NCBI RefSeq assembly: GCF_900583165.1
Contig: NZ_UTKY01000038.1
Span: forward strand, 1 to 64,000
DNA: 64,000 nucleotides
From: Pseudomonas viridiflava
GTDB lineage: Bacteria > Pseudomonadota > Gammaproteobacteria > Pseudomonadales > Pseudomonadaceae
Reading direction: 5' to 3'
Below the pieces are notes generated by a model. It was not told the origin of the DNA and did no database searches. It saw nothing but the letters and a program-made list of their open reading frames with translations. The position numbers and the translations under genes are program-made. Shown piece after piece: positions 56,703 to 64,000 of the stretch; positions within the stretch are counted from its first letter, which is position 1, and every line of letters starts with the position of its first letter.

Positions 56703-59700
56703 ATGACGCTGTCCAGCGGGCTGATCGCCGCCGTTGCCTTGGCCTATATGGCCATTATGTTTGCTATCGCCTTCTACGGTGACCGTCGCCATGCGCCGCT
56801 GCCGCCACGTATGCGTGCCTGGGTATATAGCCTATCGCTGGCAGTGTATTGCACCAGCTGGACCTTCTTCGGCGCCGTAGGCCAGGCTGCCGAACAATTG
56901 TGGGCGTTTTTACCGATCTACCTAGGACCAGTGCTGTTGCTGGTGTTGGCGCCCTGGGTGCTGCAGAAGATGATTCTGATCAGCAAGCAGGAAAACATAA
57001 CCTCCATCGCCGACTTTATCGCGGCGCGCTACGGTAAATCCCAATCCCTTGCCGTCGTGGTGGCGCTCATCTGCCTGGTGGGTGTGCTGCCCTACATCGC
57101 CCTGCAACTCAAAGGCATCGTCCTCGGGGTGAACCTGCTGATTGGCGCGGGCGCCGACACCACCGGCACTCGTGCCCAGGACACGGCGCTGATCGTGTCG
57201 CTGGTGTTGGCGTTGTTCACCATTGTGTTTGGTACGCGCAACCTCGATGCCACCGAACACCACCGTGGCATGGTACTGGCGATTGCATTTGAATCCCTGG
57301 TCAAGCTGTTCGCGTTTCTCGCGGTCGGCGCGTTTGTGACCTACGGGCTGTACGACGGTTTTGGCGACCTGTTCAGCCAAGCCATGCTTGCCCCTCGCTT
57401 GGACGAATACTGGAAAGAAACCGTCAACTGGCCCTCCATGGTGGTACAGACCGGCGTAGCCATGATGGCAATCATCTGCCTGCCACGGCAGTTCCATGTC
57501 ACGGTGGTGGAGAACATCGACCCGCAGGACTTGCGCCTGGCCAAGTGGGTGTTCCCGGCTTATCTGATCCTCGCTGCGCTGTTCGTGATTCCAATCGCCC
57601 TCGGCGGCAAGATGCTGTTGCCCGCGTCGGTATTGCCAGATTCCTACGTGATCAGCCTGCCCATGGCCGAGGCTCATCCGGCCCTGGCCGTGCTGGCATT
57701 TATCGGCGGCGCCTCGGCGGCCACTGGCATGGTGATCGTAGCGAGTATCGCGTTGTCGACCATGGTCTCCAATGACATGCTGCTGCCCTGGTTGCTGCGG
57801 CGCTCCAGCGCGGAGCGGCCGTTCGAGGTGTTCCGTCACTGGATGCTGTCGGTGCGCCGAGTCAGCATCGTGATCATCCTGCTGCTGGCGTACGTGAGCT
57901 ATCGATTACTGGGCTCCACGGCGAGCCTGGCGACCATCGGCCAGATCGCCTTTGCCGCCGTGACGCAATTGGCGCCGGCGATGCTTGGCGCGCTGTACTG
58001 GAAGCAGGCGAACCGGCGTGGTGTATTTGCCGGCCTGGCGGCGGGCACATTCCTGTGGTTTTACACCCTGGTCCTACCGGTTACCGCGAAAAGCCTGGGC
58101 TGGTCTCTCAGCCTTTTCCCTGGGCTGACGTGGATGCATTCCCACCCGTTAGGGCTGTCGGTCACTTCGCTGACCCTGGGCACAGTGTTCTCACTGGCGG
58201 GCAACTTCACCCTGTTTGTATGGGTGTCGATGCTGTCGCGCACGCGAGTGTCTGAACACTGGCAAGCGGGGCGTTTTATCGGCCAGGAAATCAGCCAGCG
58301 GGCCAGCGCCCGCTCGATGTTGTCGGTGCAGATCAGCGACCTGCTCAGCCTGGCAGCGCGCTTTGTCGGCGAAGAACGCGCCCAGCAGAGCTTTATTCGC
58401 TTCGCCTATCGCCAGGGCAAAGGCTTCAATCCCAACCAGAATGCCGACAATGACTGGATCGCCCACACCGAGCGCCTGCTGGCCGGTGTACTCGGCGCAT
58501 CATCGACGCGTGCGGTGGTAAAGGCGGCGATTGAAGGCAGGGAAATGCAGCTGGAGGATGTCGTACGGATCGCCGACGAAGCCTCCGAAGTACTGCAATT
58601 CAACCGTGCGCTGCTGCAGGGCGCGATTGAAAACATTACTCAGGGCATCAGCGTGGTTGACCAGTCCCTCAGGTTGGTGGCGTGGAACCGCCGTTACCTG
58701 GAGCTGTTCAACTACCCGGACGGCCTGATCAGCGTGGGCCGCCCGATTGCCGACATCATCCGCTACAACGCCGAGCGTGGCCTGTGCGGGCCGGGCGAGG
58801 CCGAAGTGCATGTGGCGCGACGCCTGCATTGGATGCGTCAAGGCCGCGCGCATACGTCCGAGCGCTTATTCCCCAACGGGCGGGTGATCGAGCTGATTGG
58901 CAACCCGATGCCCGGTGGCGGCTTCGTGATGAGTTTCACCGACATTACCGCATTCCGCGAGGCCGAACAGGCCCTCACTGAGGCTAACGAAGGGCTGGAG
59001 CAACGGGTGACCGAGCGCACCCATGAGCTGTCGCAACTCAACGTGGCGCTGACCGACGCCAAGGGAGTGGCCGAGTCCGCGAGCCAGTCGAAGACCCGTT
59101 TCCTCGCTGCGGTCAGCCATGACTTGATGCAGCCGCTGAACGCTGCACGGCTGTTCTCCGCCGCCCTCTCCCATCAGAACGATGGGCTGTCCAGCGAAGC
59201 GCGGCAGTTGGTGCAACATTTGGACAGCTCGCTGCGTTCCGCCGAAGACCTGATCAGCGACTTGCTGGATATCTCGCGCCTGGAAAACGGCAAAATCAAC
59301 CCGCAGCGCCAGCCGTTCGTGCTTAACGAACTGTTCGACACCCTGGGCGCAGAGTTCAAGGCGCAGGCCCAGGAGCAAGGCCTGCGCTTCCGTCTGCGCG
59401 GCAGCCGGGTGCGGGTCGACAGTGACATCAAGTTGCTGCGGCGCATTCTGCAGAACTTTCTTACAAACGCATTCCGCTATGCAGACGGCCCGGTGCTGCT
59501 CGGCGTACGCAGGCGCCAGGGCGAACTGTGCCTGGAAGTCTGGGACCGTGGCCCCGGCATCCCACCGGATAAGCAGAAAGTGATCTTCGAAGAATTCAAA
59601 CGCCTGGACAGCCATCAGACCCGCGCCGAAAAAGGCCTGGGACTGGGCTTGGCGATTGCCGACGGCTTGTGCCGCGTCTTGGGCCATCGCTTGAGCGTGC

Positions 59701-60173
59701 GTTCATGGCCGGGCAAGGGCAGCGTCTTCAGCGTCAGCGTGCCCTTGGCACGCAACCAGGCCAGCCCCCGCGTAGTGGCCCCGCAGGAAAACGGCCTGCC
59801 ACTGAGTGGCGCACAGGTGCTGTGCGTGGATAACGAAGAAAGCATCCTGATTGGCATGCGCAGCCTATTGAGCCGCTGGGGGTGCGAGGTGTGGACCGCC
59901 ACCGACCAAGCGCAATGCGCGGCGTTGCTGGCCGATGGCGTGCGTCCGCAGTTGGCCTTGGTGGACTACCACCTCGACCATGGCGAAACCGGGACCGAAT
60001 TGATGGGGTGGTTGCGGGCGCAGTTGGCCGAGCCGATTCCTGGGGTGGTGATCAGTGCGGACGGACGGCCGGAGATGGTGGCCGAGGTGCATGCTGCGGG
60101 GTTGGATTACTTGGCAAAGCCGGTGAAACCGGCGGCGCTGCGGGCGTTGTTGAGTCGGCATTTGCCGCTGTAA
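56703..60173 (+). CDS. mxtR: Hybrid sensor kinase with sodium/solute symporter domain (MxtR/CrbS type)
   Basis: A 1156-residue kinase. An SSS (SLC5-like) region of about 13 helices spans about 1-500. A linker follows, then a PAS domain (about 640-750). HisKA has its His at 806 (AVSHDLMQPLN), then the ATPase domain (NFLTNAFRYA, GLGLGLAIADGL) and a receiver with Asp 1088 (LALVDYHLDHG). It matches MxtR/CrbS, which with ErdR/CrbR controls acetate use in Pseudomonas. The ATG at 56703 has GGAG five bases upstream. No response regulator gene is adjacent, as is known for this system. Confidence 0.82.
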   Translation: MTLSSGLIAAVALAYMAIMFAIAFYGDRRHAPLPPRMRAWVYSLSLAVYCTSWTFFGAVGQAAEQLWAFLPIYLGPVLLLVLAPWVLQKMILISKQENITSIADFIAARYGKSQSLAVVVALICLVGVLPYIALQLKGIVLGVNLLIGAGADTTGTRAQDTALIVSLVLALFTIVFGTRNLDATEHHRGMVLAIAFESLVKLFAFLAVGAFVTYGLYDGFGDLFSQAMLAPRLDEYWKETVNWPSMVVQTGVAMMAIICLPRQFHVTVVENIDPQDLRLAKWVFPAYLILAALFVIPIALGGKMLLPASVLPDSYVISLPMAEAHPALAVLAFIGGASAATGMVIVASIALSTMVSNDMLLPWLLRRSSAERPFEVFRHWMLSVRRVSIVIILLLAYVSYRLLGSTASLATIGQIAFAAVTQLAPAMLGALYWKQANRRGVFAGLAAGTFLWFYTLVLPVTAKSLGWSLSLFPGLTWMHSHPLGLSVTSLTLGTVFSLAGNFTLFVWVSMLSRTRVSEHWQAGRFIGQEISQRASARSMLSVQISDLLSLAARFVGEERAQQSFIRFAYRQGKGFNPNQNADNDWIAHTERLLAGVLGASSTRAVVKAAIEGREMQLEDVVRIADEASEVLQFNRALLQGAIENITQGISVVDQSLRLVAWNRRYLELFNYPDGLISVGRPIADIIRYNAERGLCGPGEAEVHVARRLHWMRQGRAHTSERLFPNGRVIELIGNPMPGGGFVMSFTDITAFREAEQALTEANEGLEQRVTERTHELSQLNVALTDAKGVAESASQSKTRFLAAVSHDLMQPLNAARLFSAALSHQNDGLSSEARQLVQHLDSSLRSAEDLISDLLDISRLENGKINPQRQPFVLNELFDTLGAEFKAQAQEQGLRFRLRGSRVRVDSDIKLLRRILQNFLTNAFRYADGPVLLGVRRRQGELCLEVWDRGPGIPPDKQKVIFEEFKRLDSHQTRAEKGLGLGLAIADGLCRVLGHRLSVRSWPGKGSVFSVSVPLARNQASPRVVAPQENGLPLSGAQVLCVDNEESILIGMRSLLSRWGCEVWTATDQAQCAALLADGVRPQLALVDYHLDHGETGTELMGWLRAQLAEPIPGVVISADGRPEMVAEVHAAGLDYLAKPVKPAALRALLSRHLPL

Positions 60174-60181
60174 GGCCAGGT

Positions 60182-60271
60182 TTGTGGGAGGGGGCTTGCC
60201 CCCGATGGCAGTGTGTCAGTCACTACAGTTGTAGCTGACCCATCGCTATCGGGAGCAAGCCCCCTCCCACA
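60182..60271. repeat. REPIN between convergent mxtR and rmuC
   Basis: TTGTGGGAGGGGGCTTGCCC faces its inverted copy ending CCCCCTCCCACATT, with one mismatch in the right head (GGGAGC for GGGGGC). It starts nine bases after the mxtR stop. Confidence 0.9.
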
Positions 60272-60284
60272 TTCTGATCTTCAT

Positions 60285-61778
60285 TTATTCAGGTAGATGG
60301 GCTACGCCATCAGAATCTGTCATCGCCCGTTCCAGCAGATCGGCGGGCAAGCTCTTGCTGGCCCTTGCGCCAAGCAACCTAAGCTGCTCAGTGCGACTGA
60401 CCAAATTCCCACGTCCATCTGTCAGCTTATTACGCGCCGCGCTGTAAGCCTTATCTAACTGCTGCAAGCGATTACCCACTTCGTCCAAGTCTTGGATAAA
60501 CAGCACAAACTTGTCGTACAGCCAGCCGGCGCGCTCGGCGATTTCGCGGGCGTTCTGGCTCTGGCGCTCCTGCTTCCACAGGCTGTCGATCACCCGCAGG
60601 GTGGCGAGTAAGGTGGTCGGGCTGACGATCACGATATGGCGGTCGAAGGCTTCCTGGAACAGGTTGGGCTCGGCCTGCAAGGCGGCGGAAAACGCCGCTT
60701 CGATGGGCACGAACAGCAAGACGAAATCCAAACTGTGCAGGCCTTCAAGGCGCTTGTAATCCTTACCGGCCAGCCCTTTGACGTGATTACGCAGGGACAA
60801 GACATGCTGCTTCAACGCCGCCTGGCCGATCACCTCGTCATCAGCCCCTACATATTGCTGGTACGCGGTGAGGCTGACCTTGGAGTCCACGACCACCTGT
60901 TTGTCACCGGGCAGCATGATCAGCACGTCCGGCTGAAAACGCTCGCCATCCGGGCCTTTAAGGCTGACCTGGGTCTGATATTCGCGTCCCTTTTCCAGGC
61001 CTGCATGCTCCAGCACCCGCTCCAGAATCAACTCGCCCCAATTGCCCTGGGTTTTCTGGCCCTTGAGGGCACGGGTCAGGTTGGTCGCTTCGTCCGACAG
61101 ACGCAGGTTCAGCTGCTGTAGGCGCTCAAGTTCCTTGGCCAGGGAAAATCGTTCGCGCGCCTCGTTTTGGTAGCTTTCTTCGACACGTTTTTCGAAGGAC
61201 TGGATGCGTTCCTTCAACGGATCAAGCAACTGACCCAGGCGCTCCTGGCTGGTTTCGGCAAAGCGTTGTTCGCGTTCGTCGAAAATCTTGCCGGCCAACT
61301 CGGCGAACTGCGCACGCAGCTCGTCCCGCGAGCCCTGCAGGTCGGTCAGGCGTTGTTGATGGCTGTCCTGTTGTTCACGCAGTTCGGCGCGCAAGGCCGA
61401 GGACAAAGCATCCAGGCGACGCAGCTCGGTTTCCTTGGCGCTGCGATCAAGGTTCCAGGCATGCGCAGCGTCGCGGGCGTTGTCGCGATCGATCTGCAAC
61501 AGCTCGACTTCGCGACGTACAGCGGCGAGGTCCGCTTGCTTGGCAGCATTGGCCTGGCTCAAGTCGCTGATCTCGTCGCGGCTGGCATCCAGCTGGGCGG
61601 CCAGGCCTTCTTGGGCGAGTTGCGCGGTGGCCAGGCGCTCTTCGAGCAACTCCCAGCCGATGGTGCGCGCAGTCAGCCGCCGTTGAAGCTGCCAGCACAC
61701 CGCCAATAACGGCACTGCCGCGCCCGCGAGGCCCAACGCAATGCTGGTCCAGTCAAACACCATAGCCATTTCTGCCAT
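60285..61778 (-). CDS. rmuC: DNA recombination protein RmuC
   Basis: A 497-residue RmuC-family protein that limits DNA inversions. An N-terminal membrane helix (about 10-30) precedes a long coiled coil (about 40-225). The conserved nuclease-like core has GNWGELILERVLEHAGLEKGREY and DVLIMLPGDKQVVVDSKVSLTAY. Several Met codons at positions 1, 4 and 6 could start the protein; none has a strong ribosome binding site. Confidence 0.94.
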   Translation of the reverse strand: MAEMAMVFDWTSIALGLAGAAVPLLAVCWQLQRRLTARTIGWELLEERLATAQLAQEGLAAQLDASRDEISDLSQANAAKQADLAAVRREVELLQIDRDNARDAAHAWNLDRSAKETELRRLDALSSALRAELREQQDSHQQRLTDLQGSRDELRAQFAELAGKIFDEREQRFAETSQERLGQLLDPLKERIQSFEKRVEESYQNEARERFSLAKELERLQQLNLRLSDEATNLTRALKGQKTQGNWGELILERVLEHAGLEKGREYQTQVSLKGPDGERFQPDVLIMLPGDKQVVVDSKVSLTAYQQYVGADDEVIGQAALKQHVLSLRNHVKGLAGKDYKRLEGLHSLDFVLLFVPIEAAFSAALQAEPNLFQEAFDRHIVIVSPTTLLATLRVIDSLWKQERQSQNAREIAERAGWLYDKFVLFIQDLDEVGNRLQQLDKAYSAARNKLTDGRGNLVSRTEQLRLLGARASKSLPADLLERAMTDSDGVAHLPE

Positions 61779-61824
61779 TACCGAAAAAGAGCAAGGTTAA
61801 CGGAGCCTAGGACGGGAAGACAGT

Positions 61825-62148
61825 TCAGTCTTCGACCTGGCCCAGTTCGCGCTGGGCACGACGGTCGCCAGCGCGGGCGGCCGAGCGGAGCAGGTCGTGG
61901 CCGATGCGGCGGTCACGGGCATTGCCGCATTCACGGCACATCAACTGGCCCAGGCGGCTCTGCGCGGCCACCACGCCTTCACGGGCAGGCTGCTTGAGCA
62001 AACGCCCGGCGAAGTGCTTCACGTTGGTGTTGTGCCCTAGACGTGGGCTGTCGAGCAACCACAGGGCGACCTTCAACGAGAAGCGCTTGGGTGCGGTAAC
62101 AGTTTGGGAGGTGTCGGTAACAGAAGGTGATACTGAGCGAAACTTCAT
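61825..62148 (-). CDS. Small Sel1-like repeat protein
   Basis: A 107-residue basic protein. The C-terminal half resembles Sel1/TPR-type helices (AREGVVAAQSRLGQLM and HDLLRSAARAGDRRAQRELGQ) with a CxxC-like MCREC between them. The start at 62148 is weakly supported, as no good ribosome binding site is seen. It lies 46 bases beyond the rmuC start on the same strand. Function unknown. Confidence 0.7.
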   Translation of the reverse strand: MKFRSVSPSVTDTSQTVTAPKRFSLKVALWLLDSPRLGHNTNVKHFAGRLLKQPAREGVVAAQSRLGQLMCRECGNARDRRIGHDLLRSAARAGDRRAQRELGQVED

Positions 62149-62605
62149 AAAGCACTGTGGGACAGATCGGAAGGCGCGCCACTCTACTCTTTTTTTCGTA
62201 CAGGTAAAGCTGAAAAAACGCTGCACGCCCGTTCTAGAGCAAGCGCTCGGGACAATCCACAGAAGCTGTGGATAACTCAGTGGACAACCGTCCTTTAACT
62301 CGCGCAAAGGCCCATGGAACGGGGCCCGCAGTCAAACTGACGATTTTTTCACCAATTAAAAAAAGCCAGATTTTTCATTGACTTAAATTTCCATTGCAGG
62401 CTAAAGGCGGCCTCGCACTGCCATCGACCGCATGGTTACACGCGCCGCAACTAATGTGCACAAGTACCCATCCAGCGGTTATATCGCCAGCGTTTTTTGA
62501 AACGACTCGTCGCGCAAATGTTACCGCTGGTCCAAACCAAGGACTTTTCAAATCTCGAAACGCTCGCCACACTTCTCGACCTACAGCTCAACCGTGGGAG
62601 AGTCG
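62149..62605. other. Intergenic region with a DnaA-box-like palindrome
   Basis: No credible gene is seen. The palindrome ATCCACA-GAAGC-TGTGGAT at 62255-62273 includes a perfect TTATCCACA 9-mer on the minus strand at 62267-62275. Further on, AT-rich DNA (62340-62395) includes TTGACT, 17 bases, CTAAAG, a possible weak promoter for the small membrane gene downstream. Confidence 0.5.
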
Positions 62606-62911
62606 ATGAAAGGAATACTGCTGTTTGCCACGTTGCTACTGGCTATCTGTGCCATTTCCCTGGGGATCAATGCGGCGTTACCTTCCCCGGACGGCGCCCT
62701 GTTTGCCATTGCTATCTTGCTGTCAGCCGCTTTTACCGCCGTGAGCCTCTGTATCGAACTGGGCGAAGGCCGAATCAATGACATGGGCGATGTGATGAAA
62801 GCCGTCGAGACTGGCCAGTCCTTGCGACTGACCCTCGCGGCTTACGGGCTGGGTTGCTCGTTGGCGGCCGCCACCACGGTGCTGGTGTATCACGGCTTGC
62901 TGGGCTACTGA
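62606..62911 (+). CDS. Small hypothetical inner-membrane protein
   Basis: A 101-residue protein with three hydrophobic segments (about 2-22, 34-52 and 80-100) and an acidic loop (ELGEGRINDMGDVMKAVETGQ). I do not recognise the family. GGGAG lies five bases before the ATG at 62606, which supports this start over one four codons upstream. It stands alone on the plus strand. Confidence 0.75.
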   Translation: MKGILLFATLLLAICAISLGINAALPSPDGALFAIAILLSAAFTAVSLCIELGEGRINDMGDVMKAVETGQSLRLTLAAYGLGCSLAAATTVLVYHGLLGY

Positions 62912-63356
62912 TTGAAGTTTTTTTGCTAACACACTTCCCTTACCTGTTTCAATCCGTTACTATCCGCGGCGTTAGTACCAAGCTGAAAGTCAATTCTGGT
63001 CGAACAACTCCCCCGAACAACGCGGGACCGACCACCTCGATGGTTTCCAGGTATTCCTTGCGACGACACTGCCTTTGAACAAGCAAAGGGTGTCGCGAAG
63101 TTTCAATACTCTGACCGAACCAACCTGCAAATTGATCAGGATCTTCACCCTGGGCCCAGAACCTTTGCCCCTGTTGTGTTGCCTGCCCTCCTAAGTACCT
63201 ACCTGCCAGCCCAAGCGCGCCTAACTTAATTAGCGCTTCAAACTGGCTGCTTTGTTCCAGTCGGTTTCTTCGTTCGATCAATCGTGGTCAACGTCGCTGG
63301 AACGTTTTAATACGGCACGGCTCTTATCTGTGTCATTTGTAGGAACACCAATAATT
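62912..63356. other. Intergenic region of lower GC with a strong stem-loop, no firm gene
   Basis: This 445-base stretch has mixed, non-Pseudomonas-like codon use in every frame. CGACAC-TG-CCTTTG pairs with CAAAGG-GTGTCG across a six-base loop at about 63063-63096. A 110-codon minus-strand frame (62949-63281) starts with TTG and has no ribosome binding site. It may be a gene remnant or a small RNA locus. Confidence 0.45.
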
Positions 63357-63581
63357 ATGAACGCTCAAATCCATACTCAGGATGCCATTCGCACCCTCAC
63401 CAATGCTTTTGCCCCAATGAACTGCCTGATTATGGCCGCTCGCAAAGGCTGCTTCAGCTTCACCCTGGTCAACGAACACGGCATCGCTCGTCACAGCGAA
63501 CGCCTGTACCCCGATCAATACTCCAGCGCAGAACCGCTGCAGGCCGTGATCGAGCGTACTCGTCAGGCACTCACTGCCTGA
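63357..63581 (+). CDS. Small DUF3509-like protein
   Basis: A 74-residue protein. The layout (DAIRTLTNAFAPMNCLIMAARKG, then a beta segment CFSFTLVNEHGIARHSERLYP, then a C-terminal helix LQAVIERTRQALTA) resembles the small DUF3509 proteins common in Pseudomonas; this is by eye only. AGGA lies upstream of the ATG at 63357 and a strong terminator follows, which supports a real single gene. Confidence 0.78.
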   Translation: MNAQIHTQDAIRTLTNAFAPMNCLIMAARKGCFSFTLVNEHGIARHSERLYPDQYSSAEPLQAVIERTRQALTA

Positions 63582-63605
63582 TCGACCAGAGTCGCTGAAA
63601 CCTCA

Positions 63606-63635
63606 AAAACCCTGTTTAAAACACAGGGTTTTTTA
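63606..63635 (+). terminator. Rho-independent terminator of the DUF3509-like gene
   Basis: AAAACCCTGT and ACAGGGTTTT form a ten-bp stem across a seven-base loop, ending in a T run. It lies 24 bases after the stop. Confidence 0.9.
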
Positions 63636-63863
63636 TTGCCCTCACTATTTGCCTTGGCTTTTTCTATTCATTCGAAATAGATATAAACGCTATAACTAAA
63701 TGATAAAGATGTTTTAAAAACAGTCCTTTACATCGCAAATATGACACTACACTTCAACTCAAGCGGCATGATCCGCTTCCGGCGAGCCTGAGAAACCGAT
63801 CCACTGCTGCCAAGCCCCTCACTCAGGCCTCGCCGACCATTTCTGTCACGGACTGAGGCTCGT

Positions 63864-64000
63864 ATGGGTATCGCCGCCAGCGAATTGTGCCGTTATGTGA
63901 TCAAGCCCACGCTGTCGTACCTGGGCTGCCATGATCCGGTGGCCGAGTCTTTGCTACTGGGCATAGCTGCCAGCCAGTCGGAACTGGGCTCCGCCCTGCA
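63864..64000 (+). CDS. Hypothetical protein, N-terminal part (cut by window edge)
   Basis: The first 45 residues of a frame still open at the right edge. The ATG at 63864 has GAGG five bases upstream. The sequence (MGIAASELCRYVIKPTLSYL, later AESLLLGIAASQSELGSAL) is helical and not recognised. The 282 bases before it include an AT-rich tract (about 63650-63740) that probably holds its promoter. Confidence 0.72.
   Translation, partial: MGIAASELCRYVIKPTLSYLGCHDPVAESLLLGIAASQSELGSAL

Noticed and set aside
62949..63281. 110-residue minus-strand frame beginning with TTG
   Set aside because: No ribosome binding site, poor codon use and no recognised family; kept only as part of a finding on this stretch.

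Overview
The window is a chromosomal segment of a Pseudomonas, most likely of the P. fluorescens complex. The pointers are the FleQ/FleSR/FleN flagellar regulators, the phhRABC phenylalanine cluster, PlpD, HptB-HsbR-HsbA, high-GC coding DNA with Pseudomonas codon use, and seven copies of the GTGGGAGGGGGCTTGCCCCC REP/REPIN family. No rRNA, tRNA, CRISPR array, insertion sequence or prophage was seen.

Layout. Positions 1-42070 are one long flagellar and chemotaxis cluster, almost all on the minus strand. Read in transcription order (right to left) it holds: flgFGHIJKL (rod, rings, hook-filament junction); a lone ketoacyl-ACP synthase III gene; fliC-flaG (filament); fliD-fliS-fliT (cap and chaperones); the regulators fleQ and fleSR; fliEFGHIJ (MS ring, switch, export ATPase); hsbA-hsbR-hptB (a phosphorelay and anti-anti-sigma output module); fliK; fliLMNOPQR-flhB (switch and export gate); a cold-shock gene; flhA-flhF-fleN-fliA; and cheY-cheZ-cheA (cheA runs off the left edge). 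Positions 42428-46689 carry phenylalanine catabolism: phhR divergent from phhABC. Positions 46814-64000 are housekeeping and accessory genes: an LpxH-like phosphoesterase, an AraC regulator, an EamA exporter, a SelW-like protein, PlpD, a MarR regulator, RecQ, a YecA-like and a YbaN-like protein, the SSS-type hybrid kinase MxtR/CrbS, RmuC, and small hypothetical genes.

How it works together. I read sigma-54 type -24/-12 elements upstream of flhA, fliL, fliK, fliE, fleS, flgF and, more weakly, fliD. A sigma-28 type promoter lies upstream of fliC. This matches the known Pseudomonas cascade: FleQ with RpoN, then FleSR, then FliA. FleN and FlhF set flagellar number and polar position. HptB-HsbR-HsbA is known to feed the sessile/motile decision into FlgM/FliA and c-di-GMP control.

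The most unusual DNA is the roughly 800 bp between hptB and fliK. It is a nested set of inverted repeats holding a REPIN, a hexamer tandem array and a smaller cruciform-like element. I saw no clearly undescribed multi-gene system; the findings are mostly regulatory architecture, repeats and gene-context oddities.
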